Assembly: GCF_019510245.1 (NCBI RefSeq)
Contig: NZ_JAEKKT010000114.1
Coordinates: 62,001-126,000, forward strand
Reading direction: 5' to 3'
Length of the DNA: 64,000 nt
Origin: Streptomyces sp.
Lineage (GTDB): Bacteria > Actinomycetota > Actinomycetes > Streptomycetales > Streptomycetaceae
Position numbers and translations under genes: made by a program. Positions 1 through 8,263 of this stretch are shown one piece after another. The notes beneath the pieces were generated by a model, which saw nothing but the letters and a program-made list of their open reading frames with translations, was not told the DNA's origin and made no database searches. Within the stretch, counting starts at the first letter, position 1. Every line of letters begins with the position of its first letter.

Positions 1-1025
1 AGGTCGGTGGTGGCGCGCATGGTCGCGGTGGCGTGCAGTTTGCCGACCGATGCCTCGGCGCCCGGTTCCCGACCGGCCGCCAGGGCCGCCGTCACCCGCA
101 GTCCGGTGAGCCGTTGCACCAACGTGCGGACGTAGAGCTCGGCCGCCTGCTGCCGTTCCGCGCCGGTGAGCGGGCGGGGCAGGTGCCGGGCGAGCTCCAG
201 GGCGCGCTCGGCGTTGTCCAGGCCGAGGCCGCCGGAGTCGAGGCGTTCGGCGGCGAGCACGGTGAGGGTGACCCGCCAGCCCTCGCCGACCGGGCCGAGC
301 CGGTCGGTGTCGGGCACGAAGACGTCGTCCAGGTAGACCTCGTTGAAGCTGGCGCCGCCCGTCATCTGCCGGATGGGCCGTACGGTCACGCCGGGCGCGT
401 CCATCCGGACCAGGAGGACCGTGATGCCCGCATGCCTGGGGGCGCCGGGGTCGGTGCGGCACACCGCGACGCCCCAGGTGGCGACCCGGGCGCCGGACGT
501 CCAGACCTTGTGTCCGCGCACCACCCAGCCGTCGCCCTCCCGCACGGCCCGGGTGCGGACGCCGGCCAGGTCGGAACCGGCCTCGGTCTCCGAGAAGAGC
601 TGGCAGGCGAGTTCGTCGGTGCGCAGCATGGGGCGCAGCCAGCGCCGCTTCTGTTCGTCCGTGCCCCAGATGCGGACGGCCGGGGCGACGAGCTGCCGGG
701 TCACCGGGAAGACCTCGGTGCGCCGCGGCACGTCGAAGGCCGCCTCCTCGGCCCGGTACAACTGCTCGTAGTACGAGGGAAGTTCGCGGCCGCCGTACTC
801 CGGTGGCCAGTCGAGGGCGCCCCAGCCCTGGTCGTACCGGGTGCGCTCCCACCGCCGTATCAGCTCGGTCTGCGCGCGCTCTTCCGCTTCGGTCCGGTTC
901 TCGAAGACCGCCACCGAGTCGTCGCCGCGGCCCCAGTCCTGGTGCGCGGCGCGCCTCTTCGCCACGCCGGCCAGCCAGTTCCGCGCCTCGGCGCGGAACT
1001 CCGCCGGCTCGGGAATGCCGCTCAT
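1..1025 (-). CDS. acyl-CoA dehydrogenase (partial, runs off the left edge)
   Basis: Flavin-dependent alpha,beta-dehydrogenase of an acyl-CoA thioester. About 341 N-terminal residues are visible; the C-terminus lies outside the window. The protein begins MSGIPEPAEFRAEARNWL and carries family motifs such as SETEAGSDLAG and WTSGARVATW, the middle-domain signature that packs on FAD and substrate. It is the last visible gene of a leftward unit (crotonase, DUF35, thiolase, this gene), 52 bases after the thiolase stop. A second acyl-CoA dehydrogenase lies at 3459-4592. Such pairs often form alpha2beta2 heteromers in steroid side-chain degradation, so a heteromer is a reasonable inference. The substrate is unknown. 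Confidence 0.9.
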   Translation of the reverse strand, partial: MSGIPEPAEFRAEARNWLAGVAKRRAAHQDWGRGDDSVAVFENRTEAEERAQTELIRRWERTRYDQGWGALDWPPEYGGRELPSYYEQLYRAEEAAFDVPRRTEVFPVTRQLVAPAVRIWGTDEQKRRWLRPMLRTDELACQLFSETEAGSDLAGVRTRAVREGDGWVVRGHKVWTSGARVATWGVAVCRTDPGAPRHAGITVLLVRMDAPGVTVRPIRQMTGGASFNEVYLDDVFVPDTDRLGPVGEGWRVTLTVLAAERLDSGGLGLDNAERALELARHLPRPLTGAERQQAAELYVRTLVQRLTGLRVTAALAAGREPGAEASVGKLHATATMRATTD

Positions 1026-1077
1026 GCTCCTCCGACCTCCCTTCCTGTCCTCGGTGTCCCGATGCGTCTCGGTGCGC

Positions 1078-2226
1078 TCAGCGGGTCAGCACGGTGCAGG
1101 CGCTGACGCCCGGCGCCCCGTACACATGGGTGAAGCCGACCGCGGGGTCACCCGGCACCTGGCGCTCGCCGGCCCGGCCGCGCAACTGCTGTACGACCTC
1201 GTGGACCTGGCGCAGCCCGGAGGCGCCGATGGGTTCGCCGTTGGCGATGCAGCCGCCGTCGGTGTTGACGGGCAGCGAGCCGCCGATCCCGGTCGCCCCG
1301 AAGGGGATGAGCGACTCCTGCTCGCCGTGTGCGCAGAACCCGCACTCGGCCAGGTGCATCACCTCGGCGCCGCTCTCGGTGTCCTGGAGCTGGCAGACGT
1401 CGATGTCTGCGGGTCCCAGACCGGCTTCCTCGAAGGCGTGGCGGGCGGCGTCCGCACTCACGCTGGTCGGGGTCCCGGGCGGTGCCCAGGGGCTGAACAC
1501 CTCGAAGGAGCCGAACCTGCGGGTCCGCACGACGGCCGCCCGCAGCGTGACCGGTGCGCCGCCGAGTTCGCGAGCCACGGCGCGGCTGCACAGGACCAGG
1601 GCGACCGCGCCCTGGCCGGGCGAGCAGAACATGTACCGGGTCAGCGGGTCGTTGACCATGCCGGAGGCGAGGATCTCGTCGGCGTCGAGCGGCTTGCGCC
1701 GCCAGGCGAGCGGGTTGAGCGCGCCGTTCGCGTACGCCTTCTCGGCGACCAGGGCGAGGGTGCGGGGGCTGATGCCGTGGTCGTGCATGTACCGCTGGAT
1801 CTTCATCGCGAAGAACTGTGTGGTGACCATCAGCCCGTCGCGGCCGTAGGCCTCGTCGAGCCCCCAGTCGGCGGGCCGTGGGTCGAAGGCGCCGCGCGGG
1901 TGTTTGTCGAACCCGACGGCGAGGGCGACGTCCGCCGCCCCCGACCGGATCGCGCCGACCGCCGCCACCAGTGCGCTGCCGCCGGTGGCGCAGCCGTTGC
2001 GGACGTTGGTGAACGGCACGCCGGTCAGGCCGAGTTCGGCGACGAGCGTGTCGGCGTTGCCGGCGGCGTCGCTGCCGCCGTACGCGGCCCGCACCCGTGA
2101 CCACGGCAGTCCGGCGTCCTCGAGAGCGGCTCGCACGGCGTGCACGGCCAGCTCCCGGCCGCTCGCCGCCGTCCGGGCGAAGGAGGTGATCCCGGCACCG
2201 CAGACGAGTACGTCCCCGCCGCTCAT
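1078..2226 (-). CDS. SCP-x/lipid-transfer-type thiolase family protein
   Basis: 382 residues, starting MSGGDVLVCGAGITSF. It carries the thiolase nucleophile region (VRNGCATGGSAL, cysteine present) and the C-terminal glycine-rich motif GEPIGASG, where classical thiolases have GHPxG. This His-to-Glu change is common in the SCP-x/acetyl-CoA acetyltransferase branch. The ATG overlaps the stop of the upstream DUF35 gene (ATGA), so the two are probably translationally coupled and form a complex. In steroid catabolism similar thiolase-like/DUF35 pairs (Ltp2-ChsH2 type) act as retro-aldolases, so thiolysis and retro-aldol cleavage are both possible. It is the third gene of the operon that begins with the crotonase. 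Confidence 0.85.
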   Translation of the reverse strand: MSGGDVLVCGAGITSFARTAASGRELAVHAVRAALEDAGLPWSRVRAAYGGSDAAGNADTLVAELGLTGVPFTNVRNGCATGGSALVAAVGAIRSGAADVALAVGFDKHPRGAFDPRPADWGLDEAYGRDGLMVTTQFFAMKIQRYMHDHGISPRTLALVAEKAYANGALNPLAWRRKPLDADEILASGMVNDPLTRYMFCSPGQGAVALVLCSRAVARELGGAPVTLRAAVVRTRRFGSFEVFSPWAPPGTPTSVSADAARHAFEEAGLGPADIDVCQLQDTESGAEVMHLAECGFCAHGEQESLIPFGATGIGGSLPVNTDGGCIANGEPIGASGLRQVHEVVQQLRGRAGERQVPGDPAVGFTHVYGAPGVSACTVLTR

Positions 2227-2594
2227 CCGACGGCTCCGGTGGCCCTCGGCACCCCGTCCCCCGCGGTGACGGTGACCGGCATGCCGATCTCCGCGTCCTC
2301 GGGCCGGATGTCCAGGGCGGCCAGCACCCGGACGCCTTCGGGGAGTTCGACGTATCCGACGGTGAACGGCGTGAATCCGGCGGCGGGTGGGAGGTACGGC
2401 GGCGACTTGGGCGCGTACCGCTGCACGGTCCAGGTCCACAGCGTGCCCGTGGCGGAGAGCACGACCGGCTCGGCCGGTCCCCCGCAGCGGGGGCACCCGG
2501 GGCGGGCCGGGTAGGCGGCCACCGCGCAGTCGGCGCACCGGGAGCCGCGCAGCCGGCTCCCGGCCTCCGCCGCGGCGCTCAGCGGCCCTTCCAC
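2223..2594 (-). CDS. DUF35 zinc-ribbon/OB-fold acyl-CoA-associated protein
   Basis: About 123 residues. The N-terminal part has a rubredoxin-like zinc ribbon with paired cysteines (CADC then CPRC), followed by an OB-fold typical of DUF35 proteins, with the core TGTLWTWTVQRYAPKSPPYL. The chosen start is a GTG that overlaps the end of the upstream crotonase gene by 16 bases; no clear ribosome site decides it. The stop overlaps the thiolase start. DUF35 proteins are known partners of thiolase-like enzymes, where they shape the acyl-CoA site, so this is most likely the small subunit of the enzyme encoded by the next gene. It has no catalytic motif of its own. Confidence 0.8.
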   Translation of the reverse strand: MEGPLSAAAEAGSRLRGSRCADCAVAAYPARPGCPRCGGPAEPVVLSATGTLWTWTVQRYAPKSPPYLPPAAGFTPFTVGYVELPEGVRVLAALDIRPEDAEIGMPVTVTAGDGVPRATGAVG

Positions 2595-3367
2595 TGCGGT
2601 TCCCGCTTCTCCAGGAAGGCCGCCACGCCCTCCGCCGCGTCCTCGGAGTTGAGCATCACGCCGACGGCGAGGTGTTCCATGACCATCAACGACTGGATGT
2701 CCGCGTCGAGACTCCGGTCGATGGTCATCTTGGTGATCCACATGGTGAAGGGGCTCTTGTCGACGAGCTGGTCGGCGAACTCCTCGACGGTGGCGTCGAG
2801 TTTGTCGGCGGGCGCCGAGGAATTGATCAGTCCGAACGCGGCGGCCTCGACCCCGGTGAGCAGTTTGCCGGTGAGCATGAGCTCCTTGGTCTTGCGGACG
2901 CCGATCATGCGCGGGACCCGGTAGATCGGCCCCGCTCCGCCGAACAGGGCGCGGCGGATGTGGAAGTCGCCGATCAGTGCGTCGTCCGCGGCGATCGCGA
3001 AGTCGCAGGAGATCATCAACTCGAAGCCGCCGGCGGTGACATGCCCTTCGAGGACGGCGATCGACGGAGTCTTCATCGAGTACAGCCGGTCGCAGACCTT
3101 GGCCGACAGCACGGCGACGTCGATCGCGTTGGACCTGCCGACGAAGTCGGCCTTGAGGCTGTCCAGGTCGAACCCGGAGCAGAAGGTGTTGCCGCGCCCG
3201 CGCAGCACCAGCACGCGCAGTTCGGGGTCCGCGTCGACCTCGGTGATGATCTCGTCGAGGCGGTTGAGGATCGGCACCGTCACGCAGTTCTTCTTGTGCG
3301 GGCGGTTCAGCCAGACCCGCGCCACCTGCCCGTCCCGCTCGAACTGGATCTCGTCTTCGACTGCCAT
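2579..3367 (-). CDS. enoyl-CoA hydratase/isomerase (crotonase) family protein
   Basis: 262 residues from the ATG at 3367 (MAVEDEIQFERD), preceded by a strong GGAGGA ribosome site; an upstream ATG at 3379 would sit on top of that site. The crotonase fold is clear: FCSGFDLDSL for CoA binding and GHVTAGGFEL for the oxyanion hole and first glutamate. The usual second catalytic glutamate region reads DFHIRRALFGGAGPIY with no glutamate, so simple syn-hydration may not be its reaction; isomerase, hydrolase or ring-cleaving activity is possible. It is the first gene of the leftward operon and the shared operator lies directly upstream at 3381-3399. Confidence 0.88.
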   Translation of the reverse strand: MAVEDEIQFERDGQVARVWLNRPHKKNCVTVPILNRLDEIITEVDADPELRVLVLRGRGNTFCSGFDLDSLKADFVGRSNAIDVAVLSAKVCDRLYSMKTPSIAVLEGHVTAGGFELMISCDFAIAADDALIGDFHIRRALFGGAGPIYRVPRMIGVRKTKELMLTGKLLTGVEAAAFGLINSSAPADKLDATVEEFADQLVDKSPFTMWITKMTIDRSLDADIQSLMVMEHLAVGVMLNSEDAAEGVAAFLEKREPQWKGR

Positions 3368-3380
3368 GAGCTCCTCCAAA

Positions 3381-3399
3381 CTGAACTGAATTGAGTTCG
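3381..3399. promoter_or_regulatory. candidate operator A of the catabolic island
   Basis: The near-palindrome CTGAACTGAATTGAGTTCG contains GAACT-6-AGTTC. It lies 14 bases upstream of the crotonase ATG and aligns with three further sites at 5446, 6656 and 8171. Size and symmetry suit a TetR- or GntR-type regulator, but no such regulator gene is visible in this part of the window. Confidence 0.55.
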
Positions 3400-3458
3400 A
3401 TTCTGGGGTCGGTTGATGCCCCTGTCAATGGTCCGGAAGATCGGCCGCCGACGAGCGG

Positions 3459-4592
3459 TCAGTCGCCCCGGCCGGTGAGGCCGAGCAGCCCGGCCAGGCG
3501 CAGGCCGTGGTCGTCCCCGGTACCGAACAGCGCCTCGTCGGCCCTGGCGCGACGCACGTAGAGATGGGCCGGATGCTCCCAGGTGAAGCCGATTCCTCCG
3601 TGGAGCTGCACGTATTCGGTGGCGGCCAGGCGATAGGCACGGGTGCAGGCGACCGCCGCGGCACTCGCGGCCACCGGCAGGTCCGGCCCTCGCGCGGCCA
3701 GGCAGGCACTCGCGTACGACGACACGGAGCGGGCACCCTCGATCGCGACGAGGAGGTCGGCCAGCCGGTGCTTGATCGCCTGGAAGGATCCGATGGCCCT
3801 GCCGAACTGAGTTCGGTGGGACACGTAGTCCAGGGTCGCGTCCAGCGCGTGGGCACTGCCTCCCACATGCTCGGCGGCCAGTGCCACCCGTCCGGCGTCC
3901 AGCACGGCGGCGGCGATCACCGGGGCCTGCCCCGGCTCGCCGACCGGATCGGCCGCGGCTCCGGTGAAGCGGACCCGCGCCTGGCGCCGGGTGGGGTCGA
4001 GGACGCGGTGCGCCGTACGACGGCAGGTCGCGGCGTCGGGTACGCAGGCGAACAGCCGCTCCCCGTCCGGGGCGCGGGCGGCGACCAGCAGCAGGTCGGC
4101 GTCCTCGCCGTCGGGCACGAAGTCCGCCGCGCCGCGCAGCACCCAGCCGTCGGGGCCGCGTTCGGCGGTGACCCTGGCCGGGTGCAGCACTCCGGCGACG
4201 GTGGCCGTGCGGGCGCCGGAGGCGATCCGGGGCAGCCAGCGCTCGCAGGCCCGCGGGTCCCCGCCGGCCAGCAGGGCTTCCCCGGCCAGCACGAGGGTCG
4301 GCAGCAGCGGCGCGGGGCACAGCACACGCCCCGTCTCCTCCAGGGCGACGGCGAGTTCGGCGTAGGTGTAGCCGGCGCCGCCGTACTCCTCGGGCACGGC
4401 GAGGCCGTGCACGCCGATCTCGCCGGCGAGTCTGTCCCACAGCACCCGGTCGAACCCGCGCGGGCTCGCGACCTGCCGGCGGACCTCCCCGGGCCCGCAG
4501 GAATCGGTGAGCGCATCCCGTAGCACCGACCGCAGTTGGCGCCGCTCCTCGGTCTCCAGCAGCAGCGCGGGATCGGCATCGAGCCGGACCAT
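3459..4592 (-). CDS. acyl-CoA dehydrogenase
   Basis: 377 residues starting MVRLDADPALLLETEERRQL. The C-terminal domain shows the classical motifs TQFGRAIGSFQAIKHRLADL and VQLHGGIGFTWEHPAHLYVR, so an alpha,beta-dehydrogenase of acyl-CoA is well supported. It lies 11 bases after the SDR gene on the same strand and is probably co-transcribed with it. Its position near the other acyl-CoA dehydrogenase (1-1025) recalls heterotetrameric FadE pairs of steroid catabolism. No general-base residue was assigned with certainty. Another ATG further upstream would extend into the SDR reading region and is rejected. Confidence 0.88.
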   Translation of the reverse strand: MVRLDADPALLLETEERRQLRSVLRDALTDSCGPGEVRRQVASPRGFDRVLWDRLAGEIGVHGLAVPEEYGGAGYTYAELAVALEETGRVLCPAPLLPTLVLAGEALLAGGDPRACERWLPRIASGARTATVAGVLHPARVTAERGPDGWVLRGAADFVPDGEDADLLLVAARAPDGERLFACVPDAATCRRTAHRVLDPTRRQARVRFTGAAADPVGEPGQAPVIAAAVLDAGRVALAAEHVGGSAHALDATLDYVSHRTQFGRAIGSFQAIKHRLADLLVAIEGARSVSSYASACLAARGPDLPVAASAAAVACTRAYRLAATEYVQLHGGIGFTWEHPAHLYVRRARADEALFGTGDDHGLRLAGLLGLTGRGD

Positions 4593-4603
4593 CCGAACCT
4601 CCC

Positions 4604-5410
4604 TCACACCGTGAACCGTCCGCCGTTGGCGAGCAGGACCGCGCCCACGAGATTCGCCGCGTCCTCGCTCGCCAGGAACAGGGCGATGTCGGCGATCTCC
4701 TCCGGCGCGGCGTAGGGCCGGACCCGTGGCTCGGCGAAGCCCCGTCGGAGCACCGCGGGCGTGCGCGCCGCCATGCCCGTCTCCGTCGGCCCCGGCGCGA
4801 CCGTGTTGACGCGGACGCCGAACGCGATCGCCTCCTTGGCGACGGCCTGGCTCAGCGCGTGCACGCCGGCCTTCGACGCCGCGTAGTGCGGATAACCGGC
4901 CAGGGTGTCGAAGGCCGAGGAGGAACCGACGGTGACGACCGCCCCGGCCGCGCGGGGCACCATGACGCGCAGCGCGGAGCGCAGCACGTGGAAGGTGCCG
5001 TCGAGGTTGACCCGCAGCACGCGCCGCCATGCGTCGTCGCCGAGCCTCGCGGTCACCTCGGGCGGCCGGTCCTCGAGCAGCGCCTCGGCGATCCACTCCT
5101 TGGCGGCGGGGTCGTCCACACCGGCCGCGTGCACCACCACGTCCAGGCGTCCGCGCGCCGCCGTCGCCTCCGTGAACGCCCGGTCGACCTGTGCGGGGTC
5201 CGCGACGTCCAGGGTCAGCGCGTGGGCGCCGGAAAGTCCCCCGGCCACGGCCGCGACGGAGGTGCCGTCGACGTCGGCGGCGAAGACCTCCGCACCTTGC
5301 TCCGCAAGCCGCCGGGCCACCGCCGCGCCGATGCCGGAACCCGCACCGGTGACCAGGGCGATGCGTCCGCCGAAACGGCCCGCCCTCCCGTCACCGCGTT
5401 CGTCACTCAT
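4604..5410 (-). CDS. SDR family NAD(P)-dependent oxidoreductase
   Basis: 268 residues. Cofactor motif TGAGSGIGAA near residue 25, catalytic serine in VGSSSAFDT and the YxxxK pair in YPHYAASKAG. It likely oxidises a hydroxyacyl-CoA or secondary alcohol. The start at 5410 (MSDERGDG) is preferred over an ATG at 5443 because a GGAGGGAGAGG ribosome site lies just upstream and the longer start would place the shared operator on top of the coding start. First gene of a leftward unit with the acyl-CoA dehydrogenase; divergent from the alcohol dehydrogenase at 5480. Confidence 0.88.
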   Translation of the reverse strand: MSDERGDGRAGRFGGRIALVTGAGSGIGAAVARRLAEQGAEVFAADVDGTSVAAVAGGLSGAHALTLDVADPAQVDRAFTEATAARGRLDVVVHAAGVDDPAAKEWIAEALLEDRPPEVTARLGDDAWRRVLRVNLDGTFHVLRSALRVMVPRAAGAVVTVGSSSAFDTLAGYPHYAASKAGVHALSQAVAKEAIAFGVRVNTVAPGPTETGMAARTPAVLRRGFAEPRVRPYAAPEEIADIALFLASEDAANLVGAVLLANGGRFTV

Positions 5411-5445
5411 GGCGGTCACCTCTCCCTCCACCCTCTTCTCCACTA

Positions 5446-5465
5446 CTGAACTGACTTCATTTTTG
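5446..5465. promoter_or_regulatory. candidate operator B of the catabolic island
   Basis: CTGAACTGACTTCATTTTTG sits between the divergent SDR and alcohol dehydrogenase genes, so one site could control both directions. The left half matches operator A exactly over CTGAACTGA; the right half TTCATTT matches operators C and D partly. Confidence 0.5.
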
Positions 5466-5479
5466 TTACCGTCTCAGCC

Positions 5480-6547
5480 ATGTCAACAGCCAGCACAAGA
5501 GCGGTCCGGCTGACGCGCCGGGGCGGACCGCCCGTCCTCACCGAACTGCCGCGGCCGGCACCCACGGGCGAGGAAGTACTGCTGCGGGTCGAGGCGGCCG
5601 GGCTGTGCCGGTCGGACCTCCACGTCGTGGACGCGGCTCCGGGCGGCCTCCCCTACCGAGTTCCGTTCACCCTCGGCCACGAGATCGCCGGCCGGGTGCT
5701 GGAGCGGGGCCCGTCGGCCGTGGGTCCGGCCGTCGGAGAGCGCGTCGTCGTGTACGGGCCGTGGGGGTGCGGGCATTGCGCGAACTGCGGTGCGGGCGCG
5801 GAGAACTACTGCGACCGCCGACCGGAGCTCGACCGGGAGCTGGCCGGCACCGGGGCGGGGCTGGGCCGGGACGGCGGGATGGCCGACACGGTGCTCGTGC
5901 CGTCCGGACGGCTGCTGGTCCCGGTGGGCGACCTGGACGCGCTCCAGGCGGCGCCCCTGACCGACGCCGGGCTCACCGCCTACCACGCCGTCACCGCCCT
6001 GGGGCGCCCCCCGGCCGACGGCACGAGCGTGGTCGTGCTCGGCGTCGGCGGGCTGGGCCACCTCGCGGTCCAGATCCTGCGGGCCACGACGAGCGCGCAG
6101 GTGCTGGCCGTGGACGTACGGGAGGAGGCGCTGGCCCTGGCCGGCGCCTGCGGCGCGCACTTCGCGACGCTGCCGCGGCCCGACACCGCCCAGGTGCTGC
6201 GGGCCCGGACCGGCGGGACCGGAGCGGTGGCCGTGCTCGACTTCGTCGGCAGCCGCTCCAGCCTGGGGCTCGCCGTGGCCGTCCTGCGGGCCGGCGGGGA
6301 ACTGGTCGTCGTCGGCAGCGGGGGCGGCGAACTGACGGTCCGCAAGCCCGGCGCGCTCCCTCCCGGAACGCGGATCTCACTGCCCTTCTGGGGAACCGTG
6401 CCGGAGCTCGAACGGGTGGTCGCACTGGCCCGCGCGGGCGCCCTGCGCGTGGAGGTCGAGCGGTACGGACTGTCGAGCGCCCTGGAGGCGTTCGAGAGGC
6501 TGCGCGCGGGCGCGGTACGGGGGCGCGCCGTCGTCGTTCCCGACTGA
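5480..6547 (+). CDS. zinc-dependent alcohol dehydrogenase (MDR family)
   Basis: 355 residues. Catalytic zinc ligands are seen in AAGLCRSDLHVVD and TLGHEIAGRV. The four-cysteine structural zinc lobe is complete in CGHCANCGAGAENYC, and the Rossmann motif VLGVGGLGHLAVQ follows. Expected to oxidise an alcohol to an aldehyde or ketone with NAD(P). It is divergent from the SDR and shares operator B. A short inverted repeat (GAGCCGG, 3-base loop) overlaps the stop codon. Substrate is unknown; context suggests the same carboxylate or alcohol pathway. Confidence 0.9.
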   Translation: MSTASTRAVRLTRRGGPPVLTELPRPAPTGEEVLLRVEAAGLCRSDLHVVDAAPGGLPYRVPFTLGHEIAGRVLERGPSAVGPAVGERVVVYGPWGCGHCANCGAGAENYCDRRPELDRELAGTGAGLGRDGGMADTVLVPSGRLLVPVGDLDALQAAPLTDAGLTAYHAVTALGRPPADGTSVVVLGVGGLGHLAVQILRATTSAQVLAVDVREEALALAGACGAHFATLPRPDTAQVLRARTGGTGAVAVLDFVGSRSSLGLAVAVLRAGGELVVVGSGGGELTVRKPGALPPGTRISLPFWGTVPELERVVALARAGALRVEVERYGLSSALEAFERLRAGAVRGRAVVVPD

Positions 6548-6655
6548 GCCGGCAGCCGGCTCCCGGGCCTTCCGCCGGGCGACCTCACGGCCGCGGCAAC
6601 CGACCCGCGGCCGAAAGGGCACCGCCTCAGCACACCCATACCGACCCCTCGACTA

Positions 6656-6675
6656 CAGAAGTGAGTTCAATTAGC
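6656..6675. promoter_or_regulatory. candidate operator C of the catabolic island
   Basis: CAGAAGTGAGTTCAATTAGC lies 41 bases upstream of the flavoprotein start. AAGTGA-GT-TCAATT is one mismatch from the perfect palindrome of operator D. Confidence 0.55.
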
Positions 6676-6715
6676 GTCGTGACCCACTCGGTGACACAGA
6701 GGCGGAGGACTGCCC

Positions 6716-8086
6716 ATGGGCGCGGACACGGTGGACCTGCTGGTGATCGGGGGCGGCATGGCGGGGCTCTCGGCCGCCGCCCGGGTCGCGGCCGGGGGCG
6801 GTTCGGTGGTGCTGGTGGAGAAAGCCGACCGGGTGGGCGGGTCCGCCCGCTTCGCGGGCTTCATCTGGACCGCACCGACGGTCGAGGAGCTGCGCCGGGT
6901 CAATCCGGACGGCGATCCGGAGCTGGCCGCGGCCCTGGTCGACGGATTCGCCGACGGGGTGGCCTGGGTCCGGTCGCTCGGCGTGGCATGCAAACCGCCG
7001 GTGCCCGTTCTCGGCTTCGGCCGCGGGCACCAGGTCGACACCGACCACTACCTCGACACCTGCGAACGGCTCCTCCGGGACCGGGGCCAGGAGGTGCTGA
7101 CCGGCACCTGGACGCGCACCCTGCTGACGGAGAACGGCCGGGTGACGGGGGCCGAATGCCTCCTGCCGGACGGCTCGGCACGCCGTGTCGAGGCCGCCTG
7201 GACGCTGCTCGCGACCGGCGGCTTCCAGGGCGATCCCGCGCTGCGCGCCCAGCACCTCCACCCGCAGGCCGCGGACGTCGCGCTGCGGGCCAACCCGCAC
7301 AGCCGCGGCGACGGACTGGCGCTCGGCCGGGCCGTGGGGGCGCAGTTCGGCGCGAAGGACGCCGGCTTCTACGGCCACCTGATGCCGGCGGGCGTCTCCC
7401 TGGCCGACCCCGCGCGCTTCGTGGACCTCGCGCTCTACTACAGCGAGCACGCCCTGCTGTTCGACACCACGGGTGAGCGGTTCGTCGACGAGACGGCCGG
7501 CGACCATCTCAGCGCCATGGCCCTGCTGGACCGGCCCCGGGCCCGCGGTCTGCTGGTCGCCGACGCGCGCGTGCACCGGGAGTGGATCAGCGCCTCGTAC
7601 GTGGAGGGCATCCCGGGCGTCGACAAGTTCCAGCTGTGCCATCGCGCCGGGGCCCGCTGCGCGGTGGCGGAGGAGCTGGCGGACTTCGCGTCGATGCCCG
7701 AGGAGTGGGGCTATCCCGGCGCCGTGATCCGCGACCGCATCAGGGAGTTCAACGCCACCGCGGCCTCGGGCGGGGCCCCGGCGCCCGGCCGCCTGCTGGA
7801 CCCCCGGCCGCTGGACGAACCGCCCTTCTACGTGATCGAGGCCGCGCCCGCGGTCACGTTCGCCTTCGGCGGCCTGCTGATCGACTCGGCGGCCCGCGTC
7901 CTGTCCGGGCCCGGCGGCCCGGGGACCGGCGGAGGCCGGCCGGTCCCCGGGCTGCTCGCGGCCGGCGCGGACGCGGGCGGGCTGTACCGGCGCGCCTACG
8001 CGGGCGGCCTCGCCCCCGCCCTGGTCTTCGGGCTGGCGGCGGCCCGTACCGCGCTCGCCGGGCAACCCGCCTCCGACGACCGCTGA
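6716..8086 (+). CDS. FAD-dependent oxidoreductase, KstD/fumarate-reductase flavoprotein family
   Basis: 456 residues. The N-terminus has the dinucleotide motif VIGGGMAGLSAAARVA and a second FAD contact VEKADRVGGSARFAG. The C-terminus has the typical closing motif GLLAAGADAGGLYRRAYAGG. The length and motifs fit 3-ketosteroid-delta1-dehydrogenase-like and succinate/fumarate-reductase flavoproteins, which add or remove hydrogen across a C-C bond next to a carbonyl. It stands alone between operators C and D, with a GGAGG ribosome site just upstream. A 13-base tandem duplication (8085-8110) begins at the stop codon. Steroid chemistry is suggested only by family and neighbours. Confidence 0.85.
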   Translation: MGADTVDLLVIGGGMAGLSAAARVAAGGGSVVLVEKADRVGGSARFAGFIWTAPTVEELRRVNPDGDPELAAALVDGFADGVAWVRSLGVACKPPVPVLGFGRGHQVDTDHYLDTCERLLRDRGQEVLTGTWTRTLLTENGRVTGAECLLPDGSARRVEAAWTLLATGGFQGDPALRAQHLHPQAADVALRANPHSRGDGLALGRAVGAQFGAKDAGFYGHLMPAGVSLADPARFVDLALYYSEHALLFDTTGERFVDETAGDHLSAMALLDRPRARGLLVADARVHREWISASYVEGIPGVDKFQLCHRAGARCAVAEELADFASMPEEWGYPGAVIRDRIREFNATAASGGAPAPGRLLDPRPLDEPPFYVIEAAPAVTFAFGGLLIDSAARVLSGPGGPGTGGGRPVPGLLAAGADAGGLYRRAYAGGLAPALVFGLAAARTALAGQPASDDR

Positions 8087-8110
8087 GGCCGCCCAGGGAG
8101 GCCGCCCAGG
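8085..8110. repeat. 13-base tandem duplication after the flavoprotein gene
   Basis: Two perfect copies of GAGGCCGCCCAGG follow one another, with a partial third copy. The first copy overlaps the stop codon. No function is evident. Confidence 0.6.
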
Positions 8111-8170
8111 GAGGCCCGCACAAATCCCGTGCACGAGTCTTGCCCGCCCGGCACCACGGTGCCTAGCGTA

Positions 8171-8190
8171 CTGAAGTGAGTTCACTTTGA
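8171..8190. promoter_or_regulatory. candidate operator D (perfect palindrome)
   Basis: CTGAAGTGAGTTCACTTTGA contains AAGTGA-GT-TCACTT, perfect 6-base arms around two bases. It lies about 75 bases upstream of the livH-like start and is the best-formed of the four sites. Confidence 0.6.
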
Positions 8191-8263
8191 TTTGGTGCCG
8201 GCCACGGTGCCCGCACGTCCCGCACGCGTGGCGTGAAACGCGCTCTTCCCCGAGGGAGGGACT

